In this document: positions 1 to 7,693 of the stretch, one piece after another
Position numbering within the stretch: the first letter of the stretch is position 1
Layout: each line of letters begins with the position of its first letter
Assembly: GCF_004570385.1 (NCBI RefSeq)
Contig: NZ_SPQL01000003.1
Coordinates: forward strand, 186,001 to 250,000
DNA: 64,000 nt
Direction of reading: 5' to 3'
DNA from: Blastococcus sp. CT_GayMR19
Lineage (GTDB): Bacteria > Actinomycetota > Actinomycetes > Mycobacteriales > Geodermatophilaceae
The notes under the pieces: model-generated
Databases searched by the model: none
What the model saw: the letters and a program-made list of their open reading frames with translations, nothing else
What the model was told of the DNA's origin: nothing
Made by a program: the position numbers and the translations under genes

Positions 1-576
1 CGGCCAGCCCTTCTCGCCGACGTACCAGACGGCCGACGTCAGGATGGCGAGGACGAGGAGGGAGAACAGGAGCCCACCGGCCACCGGCAGGAGCCACCCG
101 GGTGCGCGCTTCGACCGGACGGCGACGACCTTCACCACGATGGTGCCGACGACGGCGCAGCCGAGCAGGCCGTGCACCATCGCCCGCGGGGTCACCACAT
201 GGCCGTTCGGCAGCGTCCCCACAACCTCCAGGCCCAGCGACCACAGGCAGTGGTAGGTGACGAATATCGTCAGCACCAGGGCGGTGGCGCCGCTGGCGCG
301 ATGCGCCGTCCCCAGCCAGGACGGGGACCGGATCCCGAGCTTGCCGTACATCCAGAGCGCGGTGGCGATCTGGAAGACGACCAGCACCGCGATCGCCGTC
401 GAGACCACGGTCTTCATCGCGAGGACGGTCGGGTACCCGAGGGTGGTCGTGCCGCTGAGCGTCGGATCGTGCAGCCGCCCGAACACCCCGACGAGCAGGG
501 CGACCACCGCGCCGGCGACGAAGGCCGTCAACGGGACCGACATGCGCCTCTGCACGGTGGTGTCCGCCATCGGCAC
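1..576 (-). CDS. DUF6529 family integral membrane protein (partial)
   Basis: The reading frame runs off the left edge, so the C-terminus is missing. About 190 residues are visible. It begins with a short polar stretch and then hydrophobic helices (AFVAGAVVALLVGVFGRLHD; TAIAVLVVFQIATALWMYG; ALVLTIFVTYHCLWSLGLEV; GCAVVGTIVVKVVAV; LLFSLLVLAILTSAVWYVG). This matches the DUF6529 pattern of four to five membrane helices with a conserved His in the third and an ALWMYGKL motif after the second; function is unknown. The start is uncertain. GTG at 576 has AGGAG six bases upstream (583-587) and is preferred over the ATG at 570, which would have 12-base spacing. The protein is transcribed in the same direction as the flippase-like gene on its right. 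Confidence 0.72.
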   Translation of the reverse strand, partial: MPMADTTVQRRMSVPLTAFVAGAVVALLVGVFGRLHDPTLSGTTTLGYPTVLAMKTVVSTAIAVLVVFQIATALWMYGKLGIRSPSWLGTAHRASGATALVLTIFVTYHCLWSLGLEVVGTLPNGHVVTPRAMVHGLLGCAVVGTIVVKVVAVRSKRAPGWLLPVAGGLLFSLLVLAILTSAVWYVGEKGWP

Positions 577-621
577 AGGATGCTCCTGGCCCGTTCGGTT
601 GGGAATGCTGTCGGCACCGCC

Positions 622-1617
622 TCAGCCGTGCTCGCGCGACCGGGACGCCGGCGACGCCACCGAAGCCGGTTCGTGCCTCTCCGCGGCGCGCCGGGCCCGC
701 GTGCGGCGGATCCGATCACCGGCGAGCACGAGCGCACCCGGCATCGTCGCGACGAGTCCCATCACGCCGTACGCCGTGGCGGTGGCCACCCCCTGAGCCG
801 CGCCGAGGCCGGCAGCAGCGAAAGCCCACGCAGCCACCCCCTCGCGCGGCCCCCACCCGCCGACGTGGAGGGGCACCACCATCGCGAGCAGCGCCAGCAT
901 CGCCAGCGGCCACAGCTGCGACGGCGGCGCGTTCGATCCGGTGGTCCACGCCGCGATCATGAACAGGCTGCCGTGACCGAGGGCCACGACCACCGAGGTG
1001 ACCAGGACGACGGGCCACGCTCGTCGGTCGAGCACACCGTCCCTGATGTCGGCCCGCGACGCCCGCAGGACCCGTGCCCGCCGGGACGGTCCGAGCTGCG
1101 GGACGGCCCGCAGCACGACGGCCACGCCGAGTGCGCCGGCGACGGCGGTCGCCGCCACCCAGCCCATCACCGGGCGCACCGGGGAGTCCAGGAGCAGCAA
1201 CGACAGCACGGCCAGCACCACGAACACGACCTGGCTGGCCGCACGCTCCCACCCGACGGCGCGCAGACCGCGACCGACGTCCCCTGCGTCCAGGCCGTGC
1301 CGCACCCCACGGTGGACGTCTCCGACGACGCCGCCGGGCAGGGTGCTGTTGAGGAACTGGGACCGGTAGTACGCCGCGACGGCCGTGCCCAGCCGCAGGC
1401 CGACGCCCAGGCCCCGCGCGACGGTCTGCCACCGCCACGCCGAGCAGACGGTGGTCAGGACCGTGATCGACGCGGCGGCCAGCAGGGACCAGACGCTGAT
1501 CAGGCGCACCCCGTCGAGGAACGGGCCGGTGCCGAGGCGCCAGACGAGGACCGCGAGGATCGCCGCACCCCCGAGCGGACGGGCCCACGTCCACGTCAGG
1601 CGCCTTCCGCCGCTCAT
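622..1617 (-). CDS. Lysylphosphatidylglycerol synthase TM-region / flippase-like membrane protein
   Basis: 331 residues, almost entirely hydrophobic, with about eight predicted membrane helices. It resembles the UPF0104/AglD-type family: an early polar insert after FLNSTLPGGVVGDVHRG (the conserved N-x-x-x-P-G-G-x-G-D motif of the family, about residues 95-110) and a late P-x-H-x-G-G-W-G-P-R-E motif (PLHVGGWGPREG). Members usually flip or assist lipid-linked sugars or aminoacylate lipids; without the soluble synthase domain, a flippase-like role is more likely. The ATG at 1615-1617 overlaps the TGA of the upstream glycosyltransferase (ATGA, 4-nt overlap), so the two are translationally coupled and probably act on the same glycolipid. 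The longer open frame upstream of 1617 is only a shadow of the glycosyltransferase gene. Confidence 0.85.
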   Translation of the reverse strand: MSGGRRLTWTWARPLGGAAILAVLVWRLGTGPFLDGVRLISVWSLLAAASITVLTTVCSAWRWQTVARGLGVGLRLGTAVAAYYRSQFLNSTLPGGVVGDVHRGVRHGLDAGDVGRGLRAVGWERAASQVVFVVLAVLSLLLLDSPVRPVMGWVAATAVAGALGVAVVLRAVPQLGPSRRARVLRASRADIRDGVLDRRAWPVVLVTSVVVALGHGSLFMIAAWTTGSNAPPSQLWPLAMLALLAMVVPLHVGGWGPREGVAAWAFAAAGLGAAQGVATATAYGVMGLVATMPGALVLAGDRIRRTRARRAAERHEPASVASPASRSREHG

Positions 1618-2702
1618 GACTCGCCCGCCCCGCGGGCACCCGGCAGCCGGCCCGGCTCCCCGGCGGCCGCGACCAGCACCGCGGCGACGCGGCGCGCCGT
1701 CGCACTCCAGCCCTCCAGCGACGACCGTCGTTCGGACGCCGCCCGGCGCAGCCGCTCGCGCAGGCCGGCGTCGCCCAACCAGGTGCCGAGCGCCTCGCGG
1801 AGGGCGTCCGCGTCGTCGGGCGGCACGAGCAGTCCCGGCGGACCGCCGGACGTGCGCCCCAGCGCTTCGGGCACCCCGCCGACCGCGGCCGCGATGACCG
1901 GCAGCCCGACCGCCAGTGCCTCGGTGACGACCATGCCGTACGCCTCGAGGCGTGACGGCAGGACCAGCACGTCCGCAGCCTGGTAGTGCCGGCGCAGCTC
2001 CTCGCCCACCCGTGGCCCGGCGAAGCAGATCCGGTCGGCCATGCCGGAGTCGGCGCACTGACGGCGGAGCCGCTCGACGAACTCCGGATCACGGTCGAGG
2101 GGACCCACGAAGGTGCAGCGCCACGGCGGGAACGCGATGCCGCGGAGCGCGTCGAGCAGCAGGTCGGGCCCCTTGTGGTGGGCCACGGCGGCGACGCACA
2201 GGAGCCGGCCGCCGCCGGGTGTGCCGGGTGCTCTCTCGCCGCGGTCCGCCCCGGGCCGGGCTGTGTGCACTCGCTCCGGGGGCAGCCGGTAACGCCCGAG
2301 CAGCTGCTCCCGCGTCCACGCGCTGGTCGTGATGACGGCGTGGACGTGCGTGAGGACGGCGCACTCGGCCTCCGCGGCGACGGCGACGTCGCCGAACGGC
2401 ATGTGCACCAGAACCACCAGGCGCAGCCGACGGGACTCCGGCACGAGGACCGCGGCCGCCGCCGAGGCGATCAGTCCGTCGAGCAGGACGAGCCCGCCGT
2501 CCGGCACGGCGCCGACCGCGCGCGCCAGCCGGGACATCGACGCCGGGTCCGGGCCGGGCCACGCACCGGGCACGACCATCTCCCGCACGTCCCAGCCCGA
2601 CGCGGCCAGCTCGCCGCAGAGCCGCCGGTCGTAGCTGTTCCCGCCGCTCGGTCGCGCGGGGTCGTCGATGCCGTCCGGCAGGACGACTTGGACGGTCGTC
2701 AC
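1614..2702 (-). CDS. Glycosyltransferase family 4 (GT-B fold)
   Basis: 362 residues from GTG at 2702. The N-terminal domain opens with TTVQVVLPDGIDDPARPSGG, an acceptor-side motif with a Gly-rich loop. The C-terminal GT1/GT4 domain carries HHKGPDLLLDAL, a WRCTFVGPLDRDP strand, and the donor-binding E-x7-E motif EAYGMVVTEALAVGLPVIA at about residues 273-291. It should transfer a nucleotide-activated sugar on the cytoplasmic face. It shares a 4-nt overlap with the downstream flippase-like gene, suggesting a glycolipid assembly step followed by membrane passage. It is divergent from the CDP-alcohol phosphatidyltransferase, separated by 153 bp that must hold both promoters. No strong Shine-Dalgarno precedes the GTG, so the start is moderately sure. 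Confidence 0.85.
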   Translation of the reverse strand: MTTVQVVLPDGIDDPARPSGGNSYDRRLCGELAASGWDVREMVVPGAWPGPDPASMSRLARAVGAVPDGGLVLLDGLIASAAAAVLVPESRRLRLVVLVHMPFGDVAVAAEAECAVLTHVHAVITTSAWTREQLLGRYRLPPERVHTARPGADRGERAPGTPGGGRLLCVAAVAHHKGPDLLLDALRGIAFPPWRCTFVGPLDRDPEFVERLRRQCADSGMADRICFAGPRVGEELRRHYQAADVLVLPSRLEAYGMVVTEALAVGLPVIAAAVGGVPEALGRTSGGPPGLLVPPDDADALREALGTWLGDAGLRERLRRAASERRSSLEGWSATARRVAAVLVAAAGEPGRLPGARGAGES

Positions 2703-2855
2703 AGCACCGCGACGGAGATGTGCCCGCCGGCCCGTTCGTGCCACGAAGATGCACCCGCGTCCCGTGTCACCGGCAGCACCTCCTCGACGCGTGTGGGGAA
2801 CCGCATCGTCGCGCCTTTCCGTGCCGCTGGGCGCACCTATCGACGCGGAGGTGCC

Positions 2856-3593
2856 GTGCTCACCGTTTCCCAGGGCGTGCGGTTCGGGTTGATCGCGCAG
2901 GCCGCGGTTCTCGCCGGGCTGGCCGGTGCGGGCGGCTTGAGCGTGGTCGGCGCCCTCGCCGGCCTCGCCTACGCGGCCGTCGCGGTCGCACTGCTGTCGC
3001 GCGCCTTCCGGCGCTCGGGTGCCGGGACGATGGGGCCGGCCGATCTGGTCACGCTGACGCGTGCCGCGCTCGTCGGAGGCGTTGCGGCGCTGGTCGCGGA
3101 CTCCTTCGTGGGTTCCGAACCCGTGGCCGCGCTGACCGCGCTGGCCGTCGTCGCGCTCGTGCTCGACGCGGTGGACGGCCGCGTGGCCCGGAACACCGGG
3201 ACGGTGTCGGCGGTCGGAGCCCGCTTCGACATGGAGGTCGACTCGGTCCTGGTCCTCCTGCTCAGCGTGTACGTCGCCCACTCGCTCGGTCCGTGGGTCG
3301 TCGCGATCGGGTCGGTGCACTACGTCTTCGTCGTCGCCCGCCGCGGGCTGTTCTGGCTGCGCGCCCCGGCGCCTCCGCGCTACTGGTGCAAGGTCGTCGC
3401 GGCCGTCCAGGGCATCACGCTGGTCACGGCGGCGGCGGGTGTGTTGCCCGGGCTCGTCGCCGTGCTGGCGCTCGTCGCGGTGGCGGTCCTGCTCGCCGAG
3501 TCGTTCGGCCGTGAGGTGTGGTGGCTCTGGCGCCACCACCGGGCCGGATCCGGTGCGGTCGTCCAGAGGACCGTCGGGTCGGTCCATGCCTGA
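2856..3593 (+). CDS. CDP-alcohol phosphatidyltransferase family protein
   Basis: 245-residue integral membrane enzyme. The family signature D-G-x2-A-R-x8-G-x3-D-x3-D is complete at about residues 105-127: DGRVAR, then after eight residues G, ARF, D, MEV, D. These Asp residues bind the metal and CDP-alcohol. The reaction displaces CMP from a CDP-alcohol by a hydroxylated acceptor; the actual substrate (glycerol, inositol or other) cannot be read from sequence. Six hydrophobic segments surround the motif. GTG at 2856 is preceded by GGAGG at 2847-2851. Its 3' end overlaps the next gene by 8 nt, so this enzyme and the sulfatase-fold transferase are probably one operon for a phosphodiester-linked envelope component. 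Confidence 0.88.
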   Translation: MLTVSQGVRFGLIAQAAVLAGLAGAGGLSVVGALAGLAYAAVAVALLSRAFRRSGAGTMGPADLVTLTRAALVGGVAALVADSFVGSEPVAALTALAVVALVLDAVDGRVARNTGTVSAVGARFDMEVDSVLVLLLSVYVAHSLGPWVVAIGSVHYVFVVARRGLFWLRAPAPPRYWCKVVAAVQGITLVTAAAGVLPGLVAVLALVAVAVLLAESFGREVWWLWRHHRAGSGAVVQRTVGSVHA

Positions 3594-5271
3594 CGGGGCG
3601 GGCACGGCCACGGGACGACGGCGGCGCGTGCTGTCGACGGCCCTGACGCTGCTCGCCGTCCTGCTGGTCTGGTCCGTGCTCGTGCTTCCGGAGCGGCTCT
3701 TCCGCCTCAGCCCCGCGGGCTTCCTGCGCATCCCGCTCGAGGTCCTCGTCCTCGTCGGGCTGGCCGTCCTGCTGCCGTCGCGATGGATCCGGGTGGTCGC
3801 GACGGTCGCCGGCGTCGTGCTGGGGGTGGTCACGGTCGTCCGGATCTTCGACCTCGGCTTCCGCGAGGCGCTCCACCGGCCGTTCAACCCCGTGGACGAC
3901 TGGCGGCTGCTCCCGGCGGCCGTCGACATGCTCCACGAGTCGTTCGGTCCGGGCTGGGCGGACGCCGTCGTGGTCGGCACCGTCCTCGTCGTCGTCCTGG
4001 TCCCGGTGGCGGTGACACTGTCGGTGCGGCGGGTCTGCCGGGCGTCGGCGCAGCGGCGGCGGATCGCAGCGGGTACGGCGGGTTCGCTCGGCATCGTGTG
4101 GCTGGTCTGCGCGGTCGTCGGCGTCCAGCTGGTCCCAGGGGTGCCGGTCGCCTCCCGGGGGGCCGCCGAACTGGCCACCGTGCAGGTCGCCGCGGCCGCG
4201 CGCAACGTGGGGGACCGGTCGGTGTTCGGTGCGGAGCTGGCGGCCGACGACCCCTGGAGCAGGGTGCCGGCGGCGGAGCTGCTCACCGGCCTGCGTGGCA
4301 AGGACGTGATCTTCGTCTTCGTCGAGAGCTACGGGCGGGTGTCCGTGCAGGAGTCGTCGGTCGCGCCGGACATCCGGGCACTGCTCGACGCCGGCACGGA
4401 GACGCTGGGGGCCGCGGGATTCACCATGCGCAGCGCGTTCCTGACGTCGTCGACGTTCGGCGGGGTCAGCTGGCTGGCCCACGCCACGCTCCACTCCGGC
4501 CTGTGGGTGGACACCCAGCAGCGCTACGACCAGCTGCTCCCCAGTGACCGCTTCACGTTGCCCGCGGCGTTCGACCGGGCCGGCTGGCGGACGGTCGTCG
4601 ACGTGCCGTCGAACCGGGATCCCTGGCCGGAGGGCCGGGCGTTCTACCGCTTCGACGTGGACTACGACCGCAACGACGTGGGGTACGAGGGCCCCAAGTT
4701 CAGCTTCGCGGCGATCCCGGACCAGTACACGATGGCGGCCTTCGAGCGCCTGGAGCTGGCATCGGGTCATCCGCCGGTGATGGCGGAGATCGACCTGGTG
4801 TCCTCCCACGAACCATGGACACCGTTGCCGCGCCTGCTCGACTGGGACGAGCTCGGGGACGGCTCCGTCTACGACGGCATGCCCGCGGCCGGACCGGCAC
4901 CCGCGGACGTGATCGGGAACGCCGCCCAGGTCACGGAGCTCTACGGGCAGTCGATCGAGTACGCCCTCAGCGTCCTGATCTCGTTCGTGACGACCTTCCA
5001 CGAGCAGGACGACGACCTGGTGCTCGTCCTGCTCGGCGACCACCAGCCGGCCACGGTCGTCACCGGGCCGGCCGCCTCGCACGACGTCCCCATCACGATC
5101 ATCGCCAGGGATCCGGCCGTGATGGACCGGACCTCTTCGTGGGGCTGGGACGACGGGATGCTGCCGAGCCCGGATGCACCGGTGTGGCGGATGGACGCAT
5201 TCCGCGACCGGTTCCTCACGGCCTTCGGGCCCTCGCCGGGCGCAGCCGTCGCACTCGCGGGGCCGCGCTGA
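3586..5271 (+). CDS. LTA-synthase-like membrane sulfatase-fold protein
   Basis: 561 residues. Four to five N-terminal membrane helices (about residues 15-185) are followed by an extracellular alkaline-phosphatase/sulfatase-fold domain starting at VIFVFVESYG (about 241). Later landmarks are the TSSTFGGVSWLAHATL segment that should hold the catalytic Ser/Thr, a DLVSSHEPW motif, and LVLVLLGDHQPA with the metal-binding Asp-His pair. This architecture is that of lipoteichoic-acid-synthase/phosphoglycerol-transferase relatives, which move polyol phosphate from a phospholipid to a surface polymer. Substrate here is unknown. The ATG overlaps the end of the CDP-alcohol phosphatidyltransferase gene, which may provide the phospholipid donor. 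The shorter frame (3586) is chosen over the longer open frame from 3439 because the latter lies inside the upstream gene. Confidence 0.85.
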   Translation: MPDGAGTATGRRRRVLSTALTLLAVLLVWSVLVLPERLFRLSPAGFLRIPLEVLVLVGLAVLLPSRWIRVVATVAGVVLGVVTVVRIFDLGFREALHRPFNPVDDWRLLPAAVDMLHESFGPGWADAVVVGTVLVVVLVPVAVTLSVRRVCRASAQRRRIAAGTAGSLGIVWLVCAVVGVQLVPGVPVASRGAAELATVQVAAAARNVGDRSVFGAELAADDPWSRVPAAELLTGLRGKDVIFVFVESYGRVSVQESSVAPDIRALLDAGTETLGAAGFTMRSAFLTSSTFGGVSWLAHATLHSGLWVDTQQRYDQLLPSDRFTLPAAFDRAGWRTVVDVPSNRDPWPEGRAFYRFDVDYDRNDVGYEGPKFSFAAIPDQYTMAAFERLELASGHPPVMAEIDLVSSHEPWTPLPRLLDWDELGDGSVYDGMPAAGPAPADVIGNAAQVTELYGQSIEYALSVLISFVTTFHEQDDDLVLVLLGDHQPATVVTGPAASHDVPITIIARDPAVMDRTSSWGWDDGMLPSPDAPVWRMDAFRDRFLTAFGPSPGAAVALAGPR

Positions 5272-5416
5272 GCGGGTGCACGGCGAGGCAGCTCGGAGTG
5301 GCCTCGCTCGGGCCGCGCCGACGCTCGAGCCGCACCGTCGTGGCCGGGCATCGTCGACTCGTCGACGGACGGTGACCACGTGCCGGCACCGCAGCGGGCC
5401 GCGGTGCAGACAGCCA

Positions 5417-5446
5417 TTGACGCCCGTTCGCAGGCCTCCCTACGGT
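5417..5446 (+). promoter_or_regulatory. Candidate promoter for the aldose 1-epimerase gene
   Basis: TTGACG at 5417-5422 and TACGGT at 5441-5446 are separated by 18 bases, a reasonable housekeeping-sigma promoter in a high-GC actinobacterium. It lies 124 bp upstream of the ATG at 5570 in an otherwise featureless 298-bp gap. Seen directly; function is inferred. Confidence 0.35.
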
Positions 5447-5569
5447 CGCAGGGCGTTCCAGAACCGCACCTGGGGGCACGGTCCCGTACACCGTTCCTTG
5501 TTCCGGTTTCGCTGTGTCCCTGCCACCGCGCGATGACGCCGGTGGACATCCACGGACATCGGAGTCCCC

Positions 5570-6826
5570 ATGCTTGGACGCCCGGCATTCCCACGATCTC
5601 TCCCGTCGACGGCCTTCCCGAGTCCCGGGACGGCGCCGTGGAGGCGACGGCGTCGCTGGACCCTCGTCGCCGCCGTCAGCACCGGCCTGCTCGCCGGCGG
5701 CGCCGCCTATCCCGCCGGCGCACACCAGGACCCCGGTGAGGCGAGCACCACCGTCGAGCCCTTCGGCACCACGCCCGACGGCACCGACGTGGAGCGCTGG
5801 ACCCTGACCAACGGCGAGATGACCGTTCGCGTCCTGACGTACGGCGGGGTCATCCAGACGCTCGAGGTCCCCGACCAGGACGGAGACGTCGACAACGTCG
5901 TCCTCGGCTTCGAGGACCTGGCCGGCTACGTCTCGGACGACGACCCCTACTTCGGCTCGCTCATCGGCCGCTACGGCAACCGCATCGCCGGCGGCACCTT
6001 CGAGTTGGACGGCGAGACGCACGAGTTGCCGCTCAACAACGGCCCGAACACCCTGCACGGCGGGCCCGACGGGTTCGACGACCTGGTCTGGACGGCCACG
6101 TCGATCGGGGACGACGACGTCGCCGGCCTGGAGCTGGAGCTGGTCAGCGCCGACGGCGACCAGGGCTTCCCCGGCACGCTCACCACGACCGTCACCTACA
6201 CCCTCGACGCCGACTCCCGGCTGGAGGTCCACTACGAGGCGACGACCGACGCGCCGACGGTCGTCAATCTCACCCAGCACACCTACTGGAACCTGGCGGG
6301 CGAGGGATCGGGGACGATCTACGACCACGAGCTGCAGATCCACGCCGACGGGTACACCCCCGTGGACGAGACGCTCATCCCGACCGGCGAGATCGAGCCG
6401 GTGGAGGGCACCCCGTTCGACTTCCGCGAGCCGACCGCGATCGGCGAGCGGATCCGGGACGACGACCAGCAGCTGCTGTACGGGCAGGGCTACGACCACA
6501 ACTGGGTGCTGGACCGCTCCGACGACGGCGCGCGCGAGGGCTCGGACAGCGAGGACCCGCTCGAGGAAGCGGCCGTGCTGCACGACCCGGAGAGCGGCCG
6601 GACCCTGACGATCACGACCACCGAGCCCGGCCTGCAGTTCTACTCCGGCAACTTCCTCGACGGCACTCTGGTCGGCACCGGCGACCGGATCTACCGCCAG
6701 GGTGACGGCCTCGCGCTGGAGACCCAGCACTTCCCCGACTCCCCGAACCAGCCCGACTTCCCCTCGACGGTGCTGCGTCCGGACGAGGTGTACGACAGCA
6801 CCACGGTGTTCGAGCTGTCGCACTGA
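5570..6826 (+). CDS. Exported aldose 1-epimerase (galactose mutarotase)
   Basis: 418 residues. The N-terminus has an Arg-rich run (WRRRRRW) followed by a hydrophobic stretch TLVAAVSTGLLAGGAAYPAGA, consistent with a signal peptide cleaved near AGA-HQ. The mature part is a beta-sandwich mutarotase: RVLTYGGVIQTLEVPD, GRYGNRIAGG, NNGPNTLHGG, then the catalytic-His strand NLTQHTYWNL (about residue 245), LDRS after YDHNW, and ETQHFPDSPNQ. It interconverts alpha and beta anomers of aldoses; export implies extracellular sugar use. It stands alone, with a candidate promoter upstream and a strong hairpin 12 bp after its stop. No neighbouring galactose genes are present. Confidence 0.9.
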   Translation: MLGRPAFPRSLPSTAFPSPGTAPWRRRRRWTLVAAVSTGLLAGGAAYPAGAHQDPGEASTTVEPFGTTPDGTDVERWTLTNGEMTVRVLTYGGVIQTLEVPDQDGDVDNVVLGFEDLAGYVSDDDPYFGSLIGRYGNRIAGGTFELDGETHELPLNNGPNTLHGGPDGFDDLVWTATSIGDDDVAGLELELVSADGDQGFPGTLTTTVTYTLDADSRLEVHYEATTDAPTVVNLTQHTYWNLAGEGSGTIYDHELQIHADGYTPVDETLIPTGEIEPVEGTPFDFREPTAIGERIRDDDQQLLYGQGYDHNWVLDRSDDGAREGSDSEDPLEEAAVLHDPESGRTLTITTTEPGLQFYSGNFLDGTLVGTGDRIYRQGDGLALETQHFPDSPNQPDFPSTVLRPDEVYDSTTVFELSH

Positions 6827-6838
6827 CGGCGCGGCGGA

Positions 6839-6874
6839 GGTCCAGGGTGAGCCGGTCCCGGCTCACCCTGGACC
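6839..6874. terminator. Bidirectional hairpin terminator
   Basis: Two perfectly complementary 17-nt arms (6839-6855 and 6858-6874) with a minimal loop lie between two convergent genes, the epimerase (+) and DUF6653 (-). There is no U-run, as usual in high-GC actinobacteria. The position fits termination from both sides. Confidence 0.8.
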
Positions 6875-6937
6875 CCGCGACGCCCGGGGGGCGCCGGACG
6901 GAGCGCCGTCGCGCAGAAGCCGGTGGCGTCGAGACGG

Positions 6938-7456
6938 CTACTCCTGCGGCGTGCCCGACGGGGTGAGGTTCGCGGCCTCGGCAGGGGCGACGTCGTCGTA
7001 GAGGATGGCCATCCGGTCGATGAACCAGATCTTGCCCGCCATCTGGACCGCCAGTCCGAACAGGACCATCCACCCGTCCCGCACGACGAGCCCGCGTGCG
7101 ATGAACGGAACGCCGAGGGCACTGACGGCGCCGAGCACGTTCGGCGCGACCCGGTGCCGGGGAGGAACGGGGACCTCTTTCCGCTTCGCCCAGTAGGTCT
7201 CACCCAGGACGCCCCTGGACGCCCAGTGGTCCAGCGAGCGCGGGGGCGGGAACGCCCTGGGGTTGATCGCGGCCCATGCGCACACCAGGCCCACCGGGAC
7301 GAGTGCCCGCCGGCCGATCCACTCCCGGGACCAGATCGCGGCGACCAGGAGTGGCGGGATCGGGATCCGCGTGTAGACGCTCCACGGGTTGGCGTGCCGC
7401 TGCCAGGCGTCCCCCTCCAGCCCGAACGCCTTGGCCATCCTGGCTTCCACTGCCAT
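6938..7456 (-). CDS. DUF6653 family membrane protein
   Basis: 172 residues. It begins MAVEARMAKAFGLEGDAWQRHANPWSVYTR, typical of DUF6653, followed by two close hydrophobic helices (LLVAAIWSREWIG; ALVPVGLVCAWAAINPRAFPPP) and a C-terminal pair (VAPNVLGAVSALGVPFIAR; WMVLFGLAVQMAGKIWFIDR). Function is unknown. The ATG has an exceptionally good AAGGAGG (7464-7470) seven bases upstream, which fixes the start; the longer open frame upstream is not coding. It is last in the leftward series after the methyltransferase, but separated from it by 237 bp containing a strong inverted repeat, so it may be transcribed separately. Confidence 0.78.
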   Translation of the reverse strand: MAVEARMAKAFGLEGDAWQRHANPWSVYTRIPIPPLLVAAIWSREWIGRRALVPVGLVCAWAAINPRAFPPPRSLDHWASRGVLGETYWAKRKEVPVPPRHRVAPNVLGAVSALGVPFIARGLVVRDGWMVLFGLAVQMAGKIWFIDRMAILYDDVAPAEAANLTPSGTPQE

Positions 7457-7627
7457 GTCGATGCCTCCTTGCCTGCCGGCGGTGCCGTGGTGGCCACCAG
7501 GGTTCCGACACCGGAGTGGCCGCACAACACCCCGTTGTCCGGTCCGGGAGGGTGGGGACAGCGGCACGTCGACGCCCGCGCATGTGCACCGCTCGGGTCC
7601 CCGGGTGTCGCGGACGGCGCGATGCGG

Positions 7628-7667
7628 GATGTCCCGGGACACCTGGGAACCGGTGTCCCGGGACATC
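7628..7667. repeat. Inverted repeat resembling the IS481 element end
   Basis: Arms gatgtcccgggacacc (7628-7643) and its perfect complement ggtgtcccgggacatc (7652-7667) flank an 8-nt loop. The unit closely resembles the right end of the IS481 element at 54868-54906, where the two arms differ only by gag for ggg and the loop is tgtgc. It lies between the methyltransferase stop and the DUF6653 start. It may be an IS-end relic, a terminator, or both. Confidence 0.7.
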
Positions 7668-7693
7668 GGCGAACGAGTCCGACGGGGGACTGG

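Noticed and set aside
172-1986. 604-aa plus-strand frame
   Set aside because: Antisense to DUF6529, flippase-like and glycosyltransferase genes, His/Arg-rich composition typical of a shadow frame.
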